Assembly (NCBI RefSeq): GCF_000739915.1
Contig: NZ_BBJT01000005.1
Span: 372,001-436,000 of the forward strand
Direction of reading: 5' to 3'
Length of the DNA stretch: 64,000 bases
Origin: Paenibacillus chitinolyticus NBRC 15660
GTDB taxonomy: Bacteria; Bacillota; Bacilli; Paenibacillales; NBRC-103111
Position 1 is the first letter of the stretch. Each line of letters opens with the position of its first letter. Under the pieces are notes generated by a model. It was given only the letters and a program-made list of their open reading frames with translations. It was not told where the DNA came from and ran no database searches. This document shows, in pieces, positions 1 to 9,599 of the stretch. The translations under genes and the position numbers were made by a program.

Positions 1-151
1 CGAAAACCGGAAAAAACGCTCTCCTGCCTGAAAAAATTGGCTATCAGCACCGTAAAGTCTCCAATTGCCTTGAAAACTCATCGCTTTCCATGCACACTTC
101 GCAAAATAGTCTTCCATACGGCTTTTTACCCGTCCATGCTTCCGATTAAAC

Positions 152-178
152 AAAAAAAGCGCGGAGTCCGCGCTTTTT
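152..178 (-). terminator. Rho-independent terminator of the sdpRI operon
   Basis: A GC-rich self-complementary stem (GCGCGGA/TCCGCGC) is flanked by A and T runs. On the minus strand it ends in a seven-T tract, about 25 bases after the sdpI stop. The first 150 bases of the window hold no gene or motif I can support. Confidence 0.85.
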
Positions 179-201
179 ACTTATTAACCTTTGGTGAAAA
201 T

Positions 202-870
202 TTAATTTTTCCGCTGCCGGTATTTGATGAACGAATACAAGATCGGGACGAGCACGCTCAGCAGAATAACGACAATTCCGAACCAGGCGGGGACGACCGA
301 CGGGAACAGCGACACTCCCATAAAGACGATTCCCGCCAGCATCCAGACGGGGCCCGCCAGGCGGTGGGTCCGGCGCCATACCTCCTCGTCGGCCAGCGTC
401 CAGGGAGTGCGTATCCCGAACGTATAGTTGGGGCGCGCACGTCCCATATAGTTTCCTACAACCATCCAAAGAGCGCCTACGCCAAGCGGAACCCAGAAAT
501 TGATAGGTACATCGTATCCGAGATTGGTCAGCAGGGTCATGAAGAAAACGCCGCTTAATAAAACCGTGATTAAAATTCGGAAAAGATCGTAAACCCCTTG
601 GAATTTCTCGTAATTCGTACGTTTCGGATCAAGGGAAGGCGACCACTTCATCAGCAGAGGCATAGCCAAGCTGAGAACGGACATCAGAATCAGGAAGGAG
701 CCTTTGCTCTGATAGCCGTTGGGTTCCCCGCTCACTCCGAAGTGGACCGCCATTTGCTCGGGTAATTTGCCGTAGACCCCTATTGCGTACAGAATGGGCG
801 CGGCGGCAATGATAAGCAGCAAAGTGTCTTTCCATGTCCATTTTGGCACTTTACGAATCGAGTTTGTCAT
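202..870 (-). CDS. SdpI/YhfL-family integral membrane protein (immunity-type)
   Basis: This 222-residue protein has about six hydrophobic segments. Its N-terminal half is of the DUF1648 type (EQMAVHFGVSGEPNGY, near residues 38-53). The C-terminal half is SdpI-like (NYTFGIRTPWTL near 147-158, then W-R-RTHRLAG). In Bacillus subtilis SdpI gives immunity to the SDP cannibalism toxin and sequesters the repressor SdpR; other family members have no known toxin. The gene begins one base after the sdpR-type stop, with its GGAGG inside the upstream gene, so the two are probably translationally coupled. No SdpC-like toxin gene is nearby, so the role may be signalling rather than toxin immunity. Confidence 0.85.
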   Translation of the reverse strand: MTNSIRKVPKWTWKDTLLLIIAAAPILYAIGVYGKLPEQMAVHFGVSGEPNGYQSKGSFLILMSVLSLAMPLLMKWSPSLDPKRTNYEKFQGVYDLFRILITVLLSGVFFMTLLTNLGYDVPINFWVPLGVGALWMVVGNYMGRARPNYTFGIRTPWTLADEEVWRRTHRLAGPVWMLAGIVFMGVSLFPSVVPAWFGIVVILLSVLVPILYSFIKYRQRKN

Positions 871-871
871 G

Positions 872-1144
872 TTAAGAGCCTCCTTCGTCTTTATGCGTAA
901 AATCCATCAACCATCCCAAAGCATCCTGAATGACGGTCGTGTTCAGTGAATAGATGATGCTCTGCCCCTTGCGTTCGTCCAGCACGAGCTTAGCCTGCTT
1001 CATGACGTTCAGGTGATGGGAGATACTCGGTTTGGACATTTGAAAATGGTCGGCGATTTCGCCCGCGGATAAATCCTTTTCTTTCAACAGTTTCAGGATT
1101 TGTCTCCGCGTCGGGTCCGACAGGGCTTTGAAGGTATCGTTCAC
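872..1144 (-). CDS. ArsR-family autorepressor, SdpR-like
   Basis: About 90 residues with a winged-helix ArsR fold: FKALSDPTRRQILKLLKE at the start, then the recognition helix MSKPSISHHLNVMKQA and a beta wing. No metal-binding cysteine motif (CxC) is present, which fits the SdpR branch rather than metal sensors. Three in-frame GTG codons lie at the start. I chose the third because GAGGAGG sits 8 bases before it, while the first overlaps the ribosome-binding site. SdpR represses its own operon and is relieved by binding to SdpI. The palindrome at 1951-1970, upstream of the first gene of the operon, is a candidate operator. Confidence 0.85.
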   Translation of the reverse strand: MNDTFKALSDPTRRQILKLLKEKDLSAGEIADHFQMSKPSISHHLNVMKQAKLVLDERKGQSIIYSLNTTVIQDALGWLMDFTHKDEGGS

Positions 1145-1222
1145 CACCCTCACCTCCTCATGAAAAACTTATTTGCATTCCGATCGGAAAACGGCAGATA
1201 TCATGCCGCGGCAGCCTTCGGT

Positions 1223-1915
1223 TTACAGGTAGAGCTGCCAGCCGATCGCAAGTACCGTCGTTCCGACGAATGCGGCGACGGCTTCGGCCTGAGCCAGCGA
1301 TCTTTTGGCGACTGCCAGTACGGCCAGGTTGAGCAGAGAATGAAGCGGAATCAGCACGGCAACCGACCAGGGGTAGCGTGCTATGCACAAGGCTGCGCCG
1401 ATGTGGTAAGCACTCACGAAGACCCGCTCGATAAGCCCCCAGGCCGGATGGGCCCCGTACGTCCCTTGGGCCTCCAGCATGGCTTTAGCCTGCATCGCTT
1501 TCTCGTCCGTGCGCTTGGACAGGGAGGCTACCGCGAAAAGGGATACGAGCGTATACACAATCTCGATAGCGGCCCAGCCAATGCCTATCGAAGCCGCGGA
1601 GCCGATCGTCAAGCCCGCTATGAGCAGCGTAACCAGGCGGACGAGTTCTTCCAACGGTCCGGATGACGATACGAGAAGCAGGCGCCCTTTTTCTGCGGGC
1701 ATACGGGCTGCAAGAAGACTTACCGGCCCTCTGAGAGCGAGAGCGATTATCCAGCCCGCTGCGCCCAGCAGAACCGGTTTTACGGTTACGCCCACTCCCT
1801 GATAGTTGAAAAACGCCCAGAAGACGAGCGGTATCAGGAGGTAAAGCGGGGACATCAGTTGGGACAAGCGGATGTGATGATCCTGAAGCTGCTTTAAATC
1901 AGTAGACGGGTTCAT
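1223..1915 (-). CDS. YhfC-like putative intramembrane metalloprotease
   Basis: This 230-residue protein has about seven hydrophobic segments. Ordered motifs recall the YhfC family: GPLEELVRL (EExxR type), GWAAIEIVYT, GLIERVFVSAYHIG, and HSLLNLAVL, supplying Glu and His residues within membrane helices as expected for a CAAX-protease-like metalloenzyme. The family assignment comes from motif memory and the function is unproven. The longest open frame would start at 2041, but the stretch before Met at 1915 is not membrane-like and runs through an AT-rich promoter-like region. I therefore place the start at 1915. The gene lies 78 bases upstream of sdpR in the same direction and is probably first in the operon. 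Confidence 0.6.
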   Translation of the reverse strand: MNPSTDLKQLQDHHIRLSQLMSPLYLLIPLVFWAFFNYQGVGVTVKPVLLGAAGWIIALALRGPVSLLAARMPAEKGRLLLVSSSGPLEELVRLVTLLIAGLTIGSAASIGIGWAAIEIVYTLVSLFAVASLSKRTDEKAMQAKAMLEAQGTYGAHPAWGLIERVFVSAYHIGAALCIARYPWSVAVLIPLHSLLNLAVLAVAKRSLAQAEAVAAFVGTTVLAIGWQLYL

Positions 1916-1950
1916 GGTCGATACACACCTTTTATCGATCTTAATTAGAC

Positions 1951-1970
1951 ATTTAGAAAAATATCTAAAT
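1951..1970. promoter_or_regulatory. Inverted repeat, candidate SdpR operator
   Basis: ATTTAGA and TCTAAAT form a perfect 7-base inverted repeat around a 6-base AT spacer. It lies 36 bases upstream of the first start codon of the operon that encodes the ArsR-type repressor. ArsR proteins bind such imperfect 12-2-12-like AT-rich palindromes. Binding is inferred from position and symmetry only. Confidence 0.5.
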
Positions 1971-2039
1971 AAAGAATACAAGATTTGCTCCTCTTCGTCA
2001 AGAGACTGCTCCCCATCTTTTCCCCTCTCGGCAAACAGC

Positions 2040-2068
2040 AAAAAACCGTCTCTGTAAAGAGACGGTTC
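2040..2068 (-). terminator. Terminator after ysxC
   Basis: A stem ACCGTCTCT/AGAGACGGT with a 4-base loop is followed on the minus strand by six T. It lies about 40 bases downstream of the ysxC stop and ends the lonB-lonA-ysxC transcript. Confidence 0.85.
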
Positions 2069-2107
2069 CCGCCCTGCAGCCCGTAAGCGATCGATAGACT
2101 GCGGCTC

Positions 2108-2746
2108 TTATTCAGAAGGAGCGGATTCCGGCAAAACTTCGCCGTCCGGCTGCGCCTGTCCCCAGCCGATGGCGGACTCCAGAATCTCCCACAGCTCGTC
2201 CTTCCCCATTCCCGTTTCCGACGAGAAAATAATGAAGGGACCCGAACGGTCAAACTCCAGGTCGTCCTTGATGATCTTGGCGTGCTTCTGCCATTTGCCT
2301 TTGGGCACCTTGTCCGCTTTGGTCGCAACGACAATAACCGGCACACCCATATGCTTCAGCCAGGCATACATGGCCTGGTCGTCCTTGGACGGCGGGTGAC
2401 GCAGGTCGACCAACTGCATAACCGCTTTCAGCGGTTCCCGCTTCAGCAAATAATTTTCGATAAACTTGCCCCATTCGGCACGTTTCGTTTTGGAAACTTT
2501 GGCATAGCCGTAACCGGGAAGATCGACGAAATATAAGTCGTCATTAATGCGGTAATAATTGAGGGTTTGCGTTTTGCCCGGCTGGGAACTTGTCCTGGCC
2601 AGATTTTTACGGGAAATCATGCGGTTGATGAGCGAAGACTTGCCCACATTGGAACGCCCTGCCAAAGCAATCTCCGGCAAGGCATCCTCAGGGTATTGTC
2701 CCGGTCCCACCGCACTGATAATAAATTCAGCCTGGTTGACCTTCAT
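2108..2746 (-). CDS. ysxC: Ribosome biogenesis GTP-binding protein YsxC/EngB
   Basis: This 212-residue TRAFAC GTPase acts in maturation of the 50S ribosomal subunit. G1 is GRSNVGKSS at residues 30-38, G3 is DLPGYG at 75-80, G4 is TKAD at 141-144, and G5 is the SSE region near 177. The G2 threonine lies in the T-S-QPGKTQT stretch that is typical of EngB. Length matches the family, with a short acidic C-terminal tail. It follows lonA by about 70 bases on the same strand, the arrangement known from Bacillus subtilis (lonB-lonA-ysxC). Confidence 0.96.
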   Translation of the reverse strand: MKVNQAEFIISAVGPGQYPEDALPEIALAGRSNVGKSSLINRMISRKNLARTSSQPGKTQTLNYYRINDDLYFVDLPGYGYAKVSKTKRAEWGKFIENYLLKREPLKAVMQLVDLRHPPSKDDQAMYAWLKHMGVPVIVVATKADKVPKGKWQKHAKIIKDDLEFDRSGPFIIFSSETGMGKDELWEILESAIGWGQAQPDGEVLPESAPSE

Positions 2747-2815
2747 GTTTCACACTCTTTTCATCGATATGCGCCCGGTCTCCGCTTGGGGAAGACCGGA
2801 AGATTTTCGTCCGGC

Positions 2816-5155
2816 TTAAGCCTTCAGATCCACTTCCTTGACGAGCGCGTGTTCCAGTACCTGGTCCATATGAGCGACCGGAATAAACGTAAGATCGTTA
2901 CGGACGCTTTCGGGAACATCCCGAATGTCTTTCTCGTTGTCCTTCGGCAGAAGGATCGTGCGGATTCCCGCACGATGTGCGGCCAGAGCCTTCTCCTTCA
3001 GTCCTCCGATAGGGAGGACGCGGCCGCGCAGCGTAATCTCGCCGGTCATTGCCACTTGGCTGGACACGGGAATGTTCGTCAGCGCGGAGATCAGGGCCGT
3101 TCCCATCGTAATCCCTGCCGACGGTCCGTCTTTGGGGATCGCGCCTTCCGGAATATGAATATGAATGTCATTCTTTTCATGGAAATCCGGCGCGATCTTG
3201 AGCTGCTCCGCTCTCGAACGGGTATAGCTGAATGCCGCCTGGGCGGATTCCTTCATCACGTCGCCGAGCTTGCCCGTCAGCGTCAGCTTACCGCTGCCCG
3301 GCATGACCGTCACTTCGATGACCAGCGTATCGCCGCCCACTTCCGTCCAGGCCAGACCCGTGACCGCACCGATCTGGTCCTGCTCATCCGCCATATTATA
3401 GCGGAATTTAGGCGGACCGAGGTCGTCTTTCACGGTGTCCACCGTAACCTCGACCGTCCGGCCGGGTTCGGAGACGATCTTCTTGGCCGTCTTGCGGCAG
3501 ATCGCGGCAAGCTGCTGCTCCAGGTTGCGGACGCCCGCTTCGCGGGTGTACTCGCGGATCACCTGGAGAAGGGCGTCGCGGTTCATCACCATCTGGCCGT
3601 CTTCGAGCCCGTGATCGCGCTTCTGCTTCGGCAGCAGGTAGCTGTCCGCGATTTCAAGCTTCTCGATTTCCGTGTAGCCCGGGAGGTACAGGACTTCCAT
3701 CCGGTCGAGCAGCGGCCGCGGAATGTTGTGAAGGGCGTTGGCCGTCGTAATGAACATCACGTTAGAGAGATCAAACGGCACTTCGATGAAGTGGTCGCTG
3801 AACGTGTTGTTCTGTTCCGGGTCCAGCACTTCAAGAAGCGCGGCAGCCGGGTCTCCGCGGAAATCCATCGCCATTTTGTCGATTTCATCAAGCAGGAAAA
3901 CCGGATTCACACTGCCCGCCGTCTTCATGGCCTGAATAATCCGGCCCGGCATAGCCCCGACGTAGGTACGGCGGTGACCGCGGATTTCCGCTTCGTCCCG
4001 TACGCCTCCGAGCGAGATACGGACGAACTCGCGGTTCATCGATTTCGCGATCGAGCGGGCGATGGACGTTTTACCGACTCCCGGAGGACCCGAGAGACAG
4101 AGGATAGGCCCTTTCAGCTTCTTGACCAGCTTCTGGACGGCCAAATATTCCAGCACGCGTTCTTTCGGTTTTTCCAGTCCGTAATGATCGGCATTCAAAA
4201 TTTCTTCCGCTTTATGGATATCCAGATCGTCTTCCGTCTTCTTCGTCCACGGGAGAGCAAGCAGCCAGTCGATATAATTGCGGATAACGCTTCCTTCCGC
4301 CGATGTGGAAGGCATCTTCTCGAGACGGTCGATTTCCTTCTCGATTTTTTCCTGAACGTTCTCAGGCACTTCCGAGGCGGCAAGCTGGCTCCGGAGTTCT
4401 TCGATCTCTCCGGCCCGGCCCTCTTTGTCGCCGAGTTCCTTCTGGATGGCCTTCATCTGCTCCCGCAGATAGTATTCCTTCTGCGTCTTCTCCATCTGCT
4501 TCTTCACGCGCTGGCTGATTTTGCGTTCGAGTTCAAGCACTTCGCGCTCGTTGTTCAAAATATTAAGCAGCTTCTCCAGACGGCTTCGCACGTCCACCGT
4601 TTCGAGAATGTCCTGCTTATCTTTGATTTTAAGGGAAAGATGGCTGCAGATGACATCGGCGAGTCGCCCCGGCTCATCAATATCGGATACCGCAGCCAAT
4701 GTTTCCGGCGTTACTTTTTTGGACAGCGTAATATAGTGCTCGAACTGGTTGAGCACCGTACGCATTAGCGCGTCGATTTCGGCGTCGTTCACTTCTTCTT
4801 CGGGAAGCTCTTTCGCGTTGACTTCGTAAAACTCGTCGTTGGCGATATACTCGGCAATTTCCGCCCTCACGACTCCTTCTACCAGTACGCGAATCGTTCC
4901 GTTCGGAAGCTTGAGCATTTGACGCACTTTCGAGATGGTCCCCACCCGATAAATATCTTCCTTGGCGGGTTCTTCTATATTCACTTCGGCCTGGGAACAG
5001 AGCAGGATCATACTGTCTTCGATCATTGCTTTTTCCAAGGCTTTGACCGACTTCTCCCGGCCTACGTCCAGATGCAGTACCATGCTCGGATATACGAGCA
5101 GTCCCCTGAGAGGCAATAACGGCAGGCGGCGTATCCGCGTTTTATTAGGCCCCAA
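2816..5155 (-). CDS. lon: ATP-dependent protease LonA
   Basis: This 779-residue LonA degrades misfolded and regulatory proteins in the cytosol. It has an N-terminal substrate-binding domain (1-200), a coiled-coil linker (200-285), an AAA+ module with Walker A GPPGVGKT at 356-363 and Walker B VFLLDEID, and a C-terminal serine-lysine protease domain. The catalytic pair is Ser679 in KDGPSAG and Lys722 in GGLKEK. The start is a TTG with GGAGG nine bases upstream; no ATG fits. The gene stands between lonB and ysxC on the same strand. No CtsR or CIRCE element was recognised just upstream. Confidence 0.98.
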   Translation of the reverse strand: MGPNKTRIRRLPLLPLRGLLVYPSMVLHLDVGREKSVKALEKAMIEDSMILLCSQAEVNIEEPAKEDIYRVGTISKVRQMLKLPNGTIRVLVEGVVRAEIAEYIANDEFYEVNAKELPEEEVNDAEIDALMRTVLNQFEHYITLSKKVTPETLAAVSDIDEPGRLADVICSHLSLKIKDKQDILETVDVRSRLEKLLNILNNEREVLELERKISQRVKKQMEKTQKEYYLREQMKAIQKELGDKEGRAGEIEELRSQLAASEVPENVQEKIEKEIDRLEKMPSTSAEGSVIRNYIDWLLALPWTKKTEDDLDIHKAEEILNADHYGLEKPKERVLEYLAVQKLVKKLKGPILCLSGPPGVGKTSIARSIAKSMNREFVRISLGGVRDEAEIRGHRRTYVGAMPGRIIQAMKTAGSVNPVFLLDEIDKMAMDFRGDPAAALLEVLDPEQNNTFSDHFIEVPFDLSNVMFITTANALHNIPRPLLDRMEVLYLPGYTEIEKLEIADSYLLPKQKRDHGLEDGQMVMNRDALLQVIREYTREAGVRNLEQQLAAICRKTAKKIVSEPGRTVEVTVDTVKDDLGPPKFRYNMADEQDQIGAVTGLAWTEVGGDTLVIEVTVMPGSGKLTLTGKLGDVMKESAQAAFSYTRSRAEQLKIAPDFHEKNDIHIHIPEGAIPKDGPSAGITMGTALISALTNIPVSSQVAMTGEITLRGRVLPIGGLKEKALAAHRAGIRTILLPKDNEKDIRDVPESVRNDLTFIPVAHMDQVLEHALVKEVDLKA

Positions 5156-5304
5156 GTTCCGACACCTCCACTTTTTTACTGGTGGGCTAATGCTGTAGAT
5201 AACATTTTAACAAAATTGTCTGAAAAACACCAATTGGGCACAAAACGGCCCCCGGAAAGGAATTTCTCCCTGCCGAAAGCCGCTTCTGCCCGGAGACGGA
5301 AATG

Positions 5305-7071
5305 TTACGATTTGGCGGATTCCGATCCATCGGTCGGTCCCGCATGCAGGAACGGCATCGTGCCCGGCAGCATCTGCTCTCCGGCCGCAGGCATCGGAAT
5401 GACATTGCTGGCGATCTGGAGGCCGAGGGCAAGCGAAAGCACTTCTTCGACCGATTCCACCGCGATAACTTCGACACCGGGCAAATCCGCGAAAAGCTCT
5501 TGCCAGTTTTCCTTCGGAATAAACACGCGCGTAGCACCCGCCTGGAAAGCGGCCTCCACCTTGGCGACCACGCCGCCGACCGGCTTCACTTTCCCGTGTA
5601 TGCTCATCTCGCCGGTCATGGCGAGCTTGTTGTCCACGGGTATCTGGTTTAGGGCCGATGCGATTGCCGTTGCCATGGCGATTCCCGCGGACGGTCCGTC
5701 GATCGGCGTCCCGCCGGGGAAATTAATGTGCAGGTCGTAGTCCGATGTGCGCAGCCCCATGCGCTTCAGAACCGTCAGCACATTCTCCACGGACCCGCGG
5801 GCCATGCTTTTGCGGCGAAGCGTGCGGGAACCGCCGCCCATCTCTTCCTCGTCGACGACCCCGGTGATGTTGAACGAACCGCTCCCCGGACGGGCGGCGG
5901 GGATTGCGATAACTTCCAGCTCCAATAGCGTGCCCAAATTCGGACCGTATACCGCAAGCCCGTTTACAAAGCCGATCTGCGGCTCCGAAGGGATTTTGCG
6001 TTCCGGTCTGGGCTGGATCTGGGAGCTGTTGACGACCCACTCGATATCGGCCGCGGTCACTTCTTCGCGCTTGTCCGTCAGAGCGAGTCCGGCCGCGAGC
6101 TGAATCACATTGACCGCTTCGCGGCCGTTGGTGGCGTAGCGTTTGACGACCTCAATGGCGGATTCGTTCGCCGGGAACCCGATTTTGGCCAGCGCATTGG
6201 CCGCAATCTCCCCGATTTCTTCCGGAAGGAGCGGACGGAAGAAGATTTCCATACAGCGGGAACGGATGGCCGGAGGAATTTCATTCGGCGTGCGCGTCGT
6301 CGCGCCGACGAGACGAAAGTCCGCAGGCAGCCCGTTCTGAAAAATATCATGGATAAAGTTCGGAATGTTATTGTCTTCCGAATTGTAATAGGCGCTTTCC
6401 AGGAACACTTTGCGGTCTTCCAGCACCTTGAGCAATTTATTCATCTGAATCGGATGCAGTTCCCCGATTTCGTCAATGAACAGAATACCGCCGTGAGCTT
6501 TCGTAACGGCACCCGGTTTCGGCTGCGGTATTCCGGCAACGCCCATTGCACCGGCGCCCTGATAAATCGGGTCGTGAACGGAGCCGATCAGCGGATCGGC
6601 AATGCCCCGCTCGTCAAAACGTGCCGTGGTCGCGTCGATTTCCGTGAATTTCGCTTCGTTGCGAAAAGGCGATTGCGGATTTTTCTTCGCTTCTTCCAGA
6701 ACGACCCTAGCCGCCGCCGTCTTTCCTACACCCGGAGGGCCGTATATCAGCACATGCTGGGGATTGGGACCGCACAGAGCGGCTTTTAACGCTTTAAGCC
6801 CTTCCTTCTGCCCAACGATATCCTGCATACTGGAAGGCCGCGTTTTTTCCGCCAGAGGTTTGGTCAGCGATACGGATCGGAGCTTTCTCAGCTTCTCCAG
6901 CTCTTTTTTCGATTCTCTATCTATGGCAGACCGGTTGGTCTGCTGGTTGCGCAGCAAGTTCCAGAAGTACATCCCGATGACAACTGCAAAAAACACCTGA
7001 ATCAACATTAAAATCATACTAAAGCTCATATCCATCTTATCTTCAGTCCTTTCCGGTCCGATCTCATACAT
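5305..7071 (-). CDS. lonB: LonB, membrane-anchored Lon-like protease
   Basis: A 588-residue ATP-dependent protease. It differs from LonA in lacking the long N-terminal domain and in carrying one hydrophobic segment near residues 13-36 (FSMILMLIQVFFAVVIGMY) that probably anchors it. Walker A is GPPGVGKTA near 105-113 and Walker B is ILFIDEIGEL. The protease dyad is Ser461 (IDGPSAG) and Lys504. In Bacillus subtilis lonB is forespore-specific under sigma-F; no such promoter was verified here. The start at 7071 is chosen because AGGAGGGG precedes it at good spacing. An earlier ATG at 7113 would place the ribosome-binding site inside the gene. Confidence 0.93.
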   Translation of the reverse strand: MYEIGPERTEDKMDMSFSMILMLIQVFFAVVIGMYFWNLLRNQQTNRSAIDRESKKELEKLRKLRSVSLTKPLAEKTRPSSMQDIVGQKEGLKALKAALCGPNPQHVLIYGPPGVGKTAAARVVLEEAKKNPQSPFRNEAKFTEIDATTARFDERGIADPLIGSVHDPIYQGAGAMGVAGIPQPKPGAVTKAHGGILFIDEIGELHPIQMNKLLKVLEDRKVFLESAYYNSEDNNIPNFIHDIFQNGLPADFRLVGATTRTPNEIPPAIRSRCMEIFFRPLLPEEIGEIAANALAKIGFPANESAIEVVKRYATNGREAVNVIQLAAGLALTDKREEVTAADIEWVVNSSQIQPRPERKIPSEPQIGFVNGLAVYGPNLGTLLELEVIAIPAARPGSGSFNITGVVDEEEMGGGSRTLRRKSMARGSVENVLTVLKRMGLRTSDYDLHINFPGGTPIDGPSAGIAMATAIASALNQIPVDNKLAMTGEMSIHGKVKPVGGVVAKVEAAFQAGATRVFIPKENWQELFADLPGVEVIAVESVEEVLSLALGLQIASNVIPMPAAGEQMLPGTMPFLHAGPTDGSESAKS

Positions 7072-7195
7072 GGCAGTATTCCCCTCCTGGGAAGGAATAA
7101 TCATGCCGTCCAAATGTTTTCTCGGCTAATAATGAATGAGAGGAAGGCCGGCGTAGAAAACTACGGTTATCTCTTTTCCGGAAAGGATGGACCGG

Positions 7196-8119
7196 ATGTT
7201 TACCAAACGCTTATTAACGGGTTCCTGTCTGGCCGCTTGCATAACCGGCCTTTCTTTGTTTGCCGCGGCCTGCGGAACGCCAAACCGGCTCGCCGAAACC
7301 AAAGCTCTTACCGCCGATACCGCCTCACAGGCATCTAAGCTTGCAGCCGACGCCAAAAAATCGCTCACTACGGGAAAAGCCCATGCGGAATCGCTACCCG
7401 ATATAATGAAACCCGCGATGACACCCGACTCCCCGCTCAACGCGCAGCCTCCCAAATCCGCTTCCAAGACCAACAGCCATATAAATCCGCCGGATGTGCT
7501 GATTGATGTCGGACACGGAGGCATTGACGGCGGGGCCGTTCACGGCGATCTGCTCGAAAAAGACATCAACCTGGCCGTGGCCAAGCAGACTTATCAGCTG
7601 CTCACGACAGCGGGCTACCGGGTCGTTCTGAACCGGGACAAAGACTACGCTCTGAGCGACGACAACAAATGGCTTAATAACCGCAGCCGGCATATCCGGG
7701 ACCTTGCTCAGCGGATGCAGATGGCCAACGACCTCAAACCGAAGCTGCTCATTTCGCTGCATGTGAATTCTTCGTTCAGCCGCTCCAAAAAAGGGCCCTA
7801 TGTGCTGCATCAAAACAGCGCCGGTTCCCTTTTTCTTGCCACTCAAATCCAAGAACGGTTGAACGCCATTTCAGGAACCCGGCATCTCCCCATCCTTGGT
7901 AAAACGTATTACCTTCTGAAAAGAGCCCAGAGCCCCTCGGTCATCGTGGAGATCGGGTTTATCACAAATGCGGAGGACCGGGCACGGATGACGAGCGCCG
8001 AGGGCCAGCAAAAAATCGCAGCGGCGATCCGGGATGCCGTTGCCGCTTATATCACCCATGGGGATTTAGGCCCCGGTCCCGGCGGCAGCCAGAATAAGGA
8101 TTCCTCACCGGTAAAATGA
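7196..8119 (+). CDS. Putative lipoprotein N-acetylmuramoyl-L-alanine amidase (Amidase_3)
   Basis: About 307 residues. An N-terminal hydrophobic segment ends in FAAAC, a loose lipobox, followed by a low-complexity linker to about residue 100. A zinc amidase domain of the CwlD/CwlC type follows. Metal ligands are His in DVGHGGIDGG, Glu in LLEKDINL and His in SLHVNSS; the catalytic Glu is in VIVEIGF. It cleaves the bond between muramic acid and the stem peptide. The start at 7196 has AAAGG nine bases upstream; an ATG nine bases earlier overlaps it. The gene runs against its neighbours and converges on ispG. CwlD makes muramic lactam in spore cortex, so a sporulation role is possible but not shown. 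Confidence 0.85.
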   Translation: MFTKRLLTGSCLAACITGLSLFAAACGTPNRLAETKALTADTASQASKLAADAKKSLTTGKAHAESLPDIMKPAMTPDSPLNAQPPKSASKTNSHINPPDVLIDVGHGGIDGGAVHGDLLEKDINLAVAKQTYQLLTTAGYRVVLNRDKDYALSDDNKWLNNRSRHIRDLAQRMQMANDLKPKLLISLHVNSSFSRSKKGPYVLHQNSAGSLFLATQIQERLNAISGTRHLPILGKTYYLLKRAQSPSVIVEIGFITNAEDRARMTSAEGQQKIAAAIRDAVAAYITHGDLGPGPGGSQNKDSSPVK

Positions 8120-8203
8120 CGGACAGCCCGCTTCGCTTTCAGGAGAAATCGTTTTTTGGCGAAGGACAAAAGTCCCCCGGCAGCTTCCAGGATTAAGCTC
8201 CAA

Positions 8204-8240
8204 CAAAAAAAGTCACGATCCTAAGGGAATCGTGACTTTT
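8204..8240. terminator. Bidirectional terminator between the amidase gene and ispG
   Basis: AAAAGTCACGAT and ATCGTGACTTTT pair around a 9-base loop, with seven T on the minus side and four T on the plus side. It lies between two convergent genes. The minus-strand version, serving ispG, is the stronger. Confidence 0.85.
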
Positions 8241-8303
8241 GATTTGTTAAGCGGAATACTCCGGTTGACTGCACCCAGCCTTAGCCGGGGAATCCTTGAT
8301 GCA

Positions 8304-9470
8304 TCAGGAATGCTGGGCTTGAGCCTGCTTTTGGGCAAGCTCGATACGTTCTTGATGCTGCCGGCGTCCCGGAATTTCACCCGTACGGTTGAATTCGTGG
8401 ACAATGATGTCGATTTCTTTCTTCAGCTCGTTCAGAAGCTCGGCTTCCGGTACCTTGCGGACCATCTCCCCGTAGCGGAAAAGCAGGCCCTCGCCTCTCG
8501 CCCCGGCGATTCCGATATCGGCTTCGCGGGCTTCGCCCGGTCCGTTCACGGCGCAGCCGAGTACGGAAACTTTAATCGGCACCTTAAGGTTGGCGATGTA
8601 GTCCTCGACTTCGTTGGCGATGGAAAAGAGGTCGATGTCCAGACGTCCGCAGGTCGGACATGAAATAAGCGTCGCGGCATTGGTAATGAGGCCGAACGTT
8701 TTAAGCAGCTCGCGGGCGACTTTCACTTCCTCGACCGGGTCCGCGCTGAGCGAGATCCGCATCGTGGAGCCGATGCCCATGCTAAGTAGCGCACCGAGCC
8801 CCGCAGCGCTCTTTACCGTGCCGGAGAACAGCGTTCCGGCTTCGGTAATGCCAAGGTGAAGCGGGTAATTAAACGCCTGCGCAGCCTGGGTGTACGCGGC
8901 GATAGCCATCGGCACATCGGACGCCTTCAGGGACACGATAATGTCGTGGAAATCGAGTTCTTCCAAGATGCCGATGTGGAACAAGGCGCTTTCCACCATC
9001 GCTTCAGGCGTCGGATATCCGTATTTCTCCAAGAGGTGGTTTTCCAAAGAACCCGCGTTTACGCCGATCCGGATCGGAATTCCCCGCTCTTTACAAGCCT
9101 TCACAACGGCTTCGACTTTCGAACGGCGGCCGATGTTACCCGGGTTGATCCGGACTTTGTCGATGCCGTTCTCAATGGCCGCCAGTGCGAGGCGATGGTC
9201 GAAATGGATATCGGATACAAGCGGAATGTTAATCTGCTTCTTGATTTCCTTGACGGCGTCCGCCGCTTCCATATTGTTGACGGTCACACGAACGAGCTGG
9301 CAGCCGGCTTCCTCCAGCCGGTGGATTTCGGCTACAGTCGCTTTGACGTCCGCCGTTTTCGTCGTACACATACTTTGAATGATAACCTCGTCGCTGCCGC
9401 CGATCGTTAAATCTCCGACACGAACCGGTCTCGTATCTTTTCTGTGAAACATACGTGTCTTCTCTCCCAT
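8304..9470 (-). CDS. ispG: 4-hydroxy-3-methylbut-2-en-1-yl diphosphate synthase (flavodoxin), IspG
   Basis: This 388-residue enzyme performs the sixth step of the MEP isoprenoid pathway, reducing and opening MEcPP to HMBPP with a [4Fe-4S] cluster. Cluster cysteines are seen in SCPTCGR and in the [10 protein letters not shown] motif, whose Glu is the fourth ligand. The N-terminal TIM-barrel signature [13 protein letters not shown] is intact. The start at 9470 has GGAGGA about ten bases upstream; a later ATG at 9452 is possible. It is monocistronic, flanked by clpX and the terminator at 8204. Its place between clpX and lonB is worth noting because no protease role is known. Confidence 0.96.
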   Translation of the reverse strand: MGEKTRMFHRKDTRPVRVGDLTIGGSDEVIIQSMCTTKTADVKATVAEIHRLEEAGCQLVRVTVNNMEAADAVKEIKKQINIPLVSDIHFDHRLALAAIENGIDKVRINPGNIGRRSKVEAVVKACKERGIPIRIGVNAGSLENHLLEKYGYPTPEAMVESALFHIGILEELDFHDIIVSLKASDVPMAIAAYTQAAQAFNYPLHLGITEAGTLFSGTVKSAAGLGALLSMGIGSTMRISLSADPVEEVKVARELLKTFGLITNAATLISCPTCGRLDIDLFSIANEVEDYIANLKVPIKVSVLGCAVNGPGEAREADIGIAGARGEGLLFRYGEMVRKVPEAELLNELKKEIDIIVHEFNRTGEIPGRRQHQERIELAQKQAQAQHS

Positions 9471-9599
9471 GAACCAAACATCCTCCGCGCCGCACCGGCA
9501 AAAGCCGCGCCGGCCTCAAATGATGAAGCGGGCAGCCAAGGCCGGGCAGCTTGGAGGCTGTCGGTTACTCTATAGTATGAGCTCCGGTCTCAACCGAGA

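Noticed and set aside
37-558. Plus-strand open frame at the window start
   Set aside because: It runs through the terminator and then antisense to sdpI; no ribosome-binding site.
2567-4768. 733-codon open frame on the plus strand opposite lonA
   Set aside because: It is the complement shadow of lonA; the protein has no family character and there is no ribosome-binding site.
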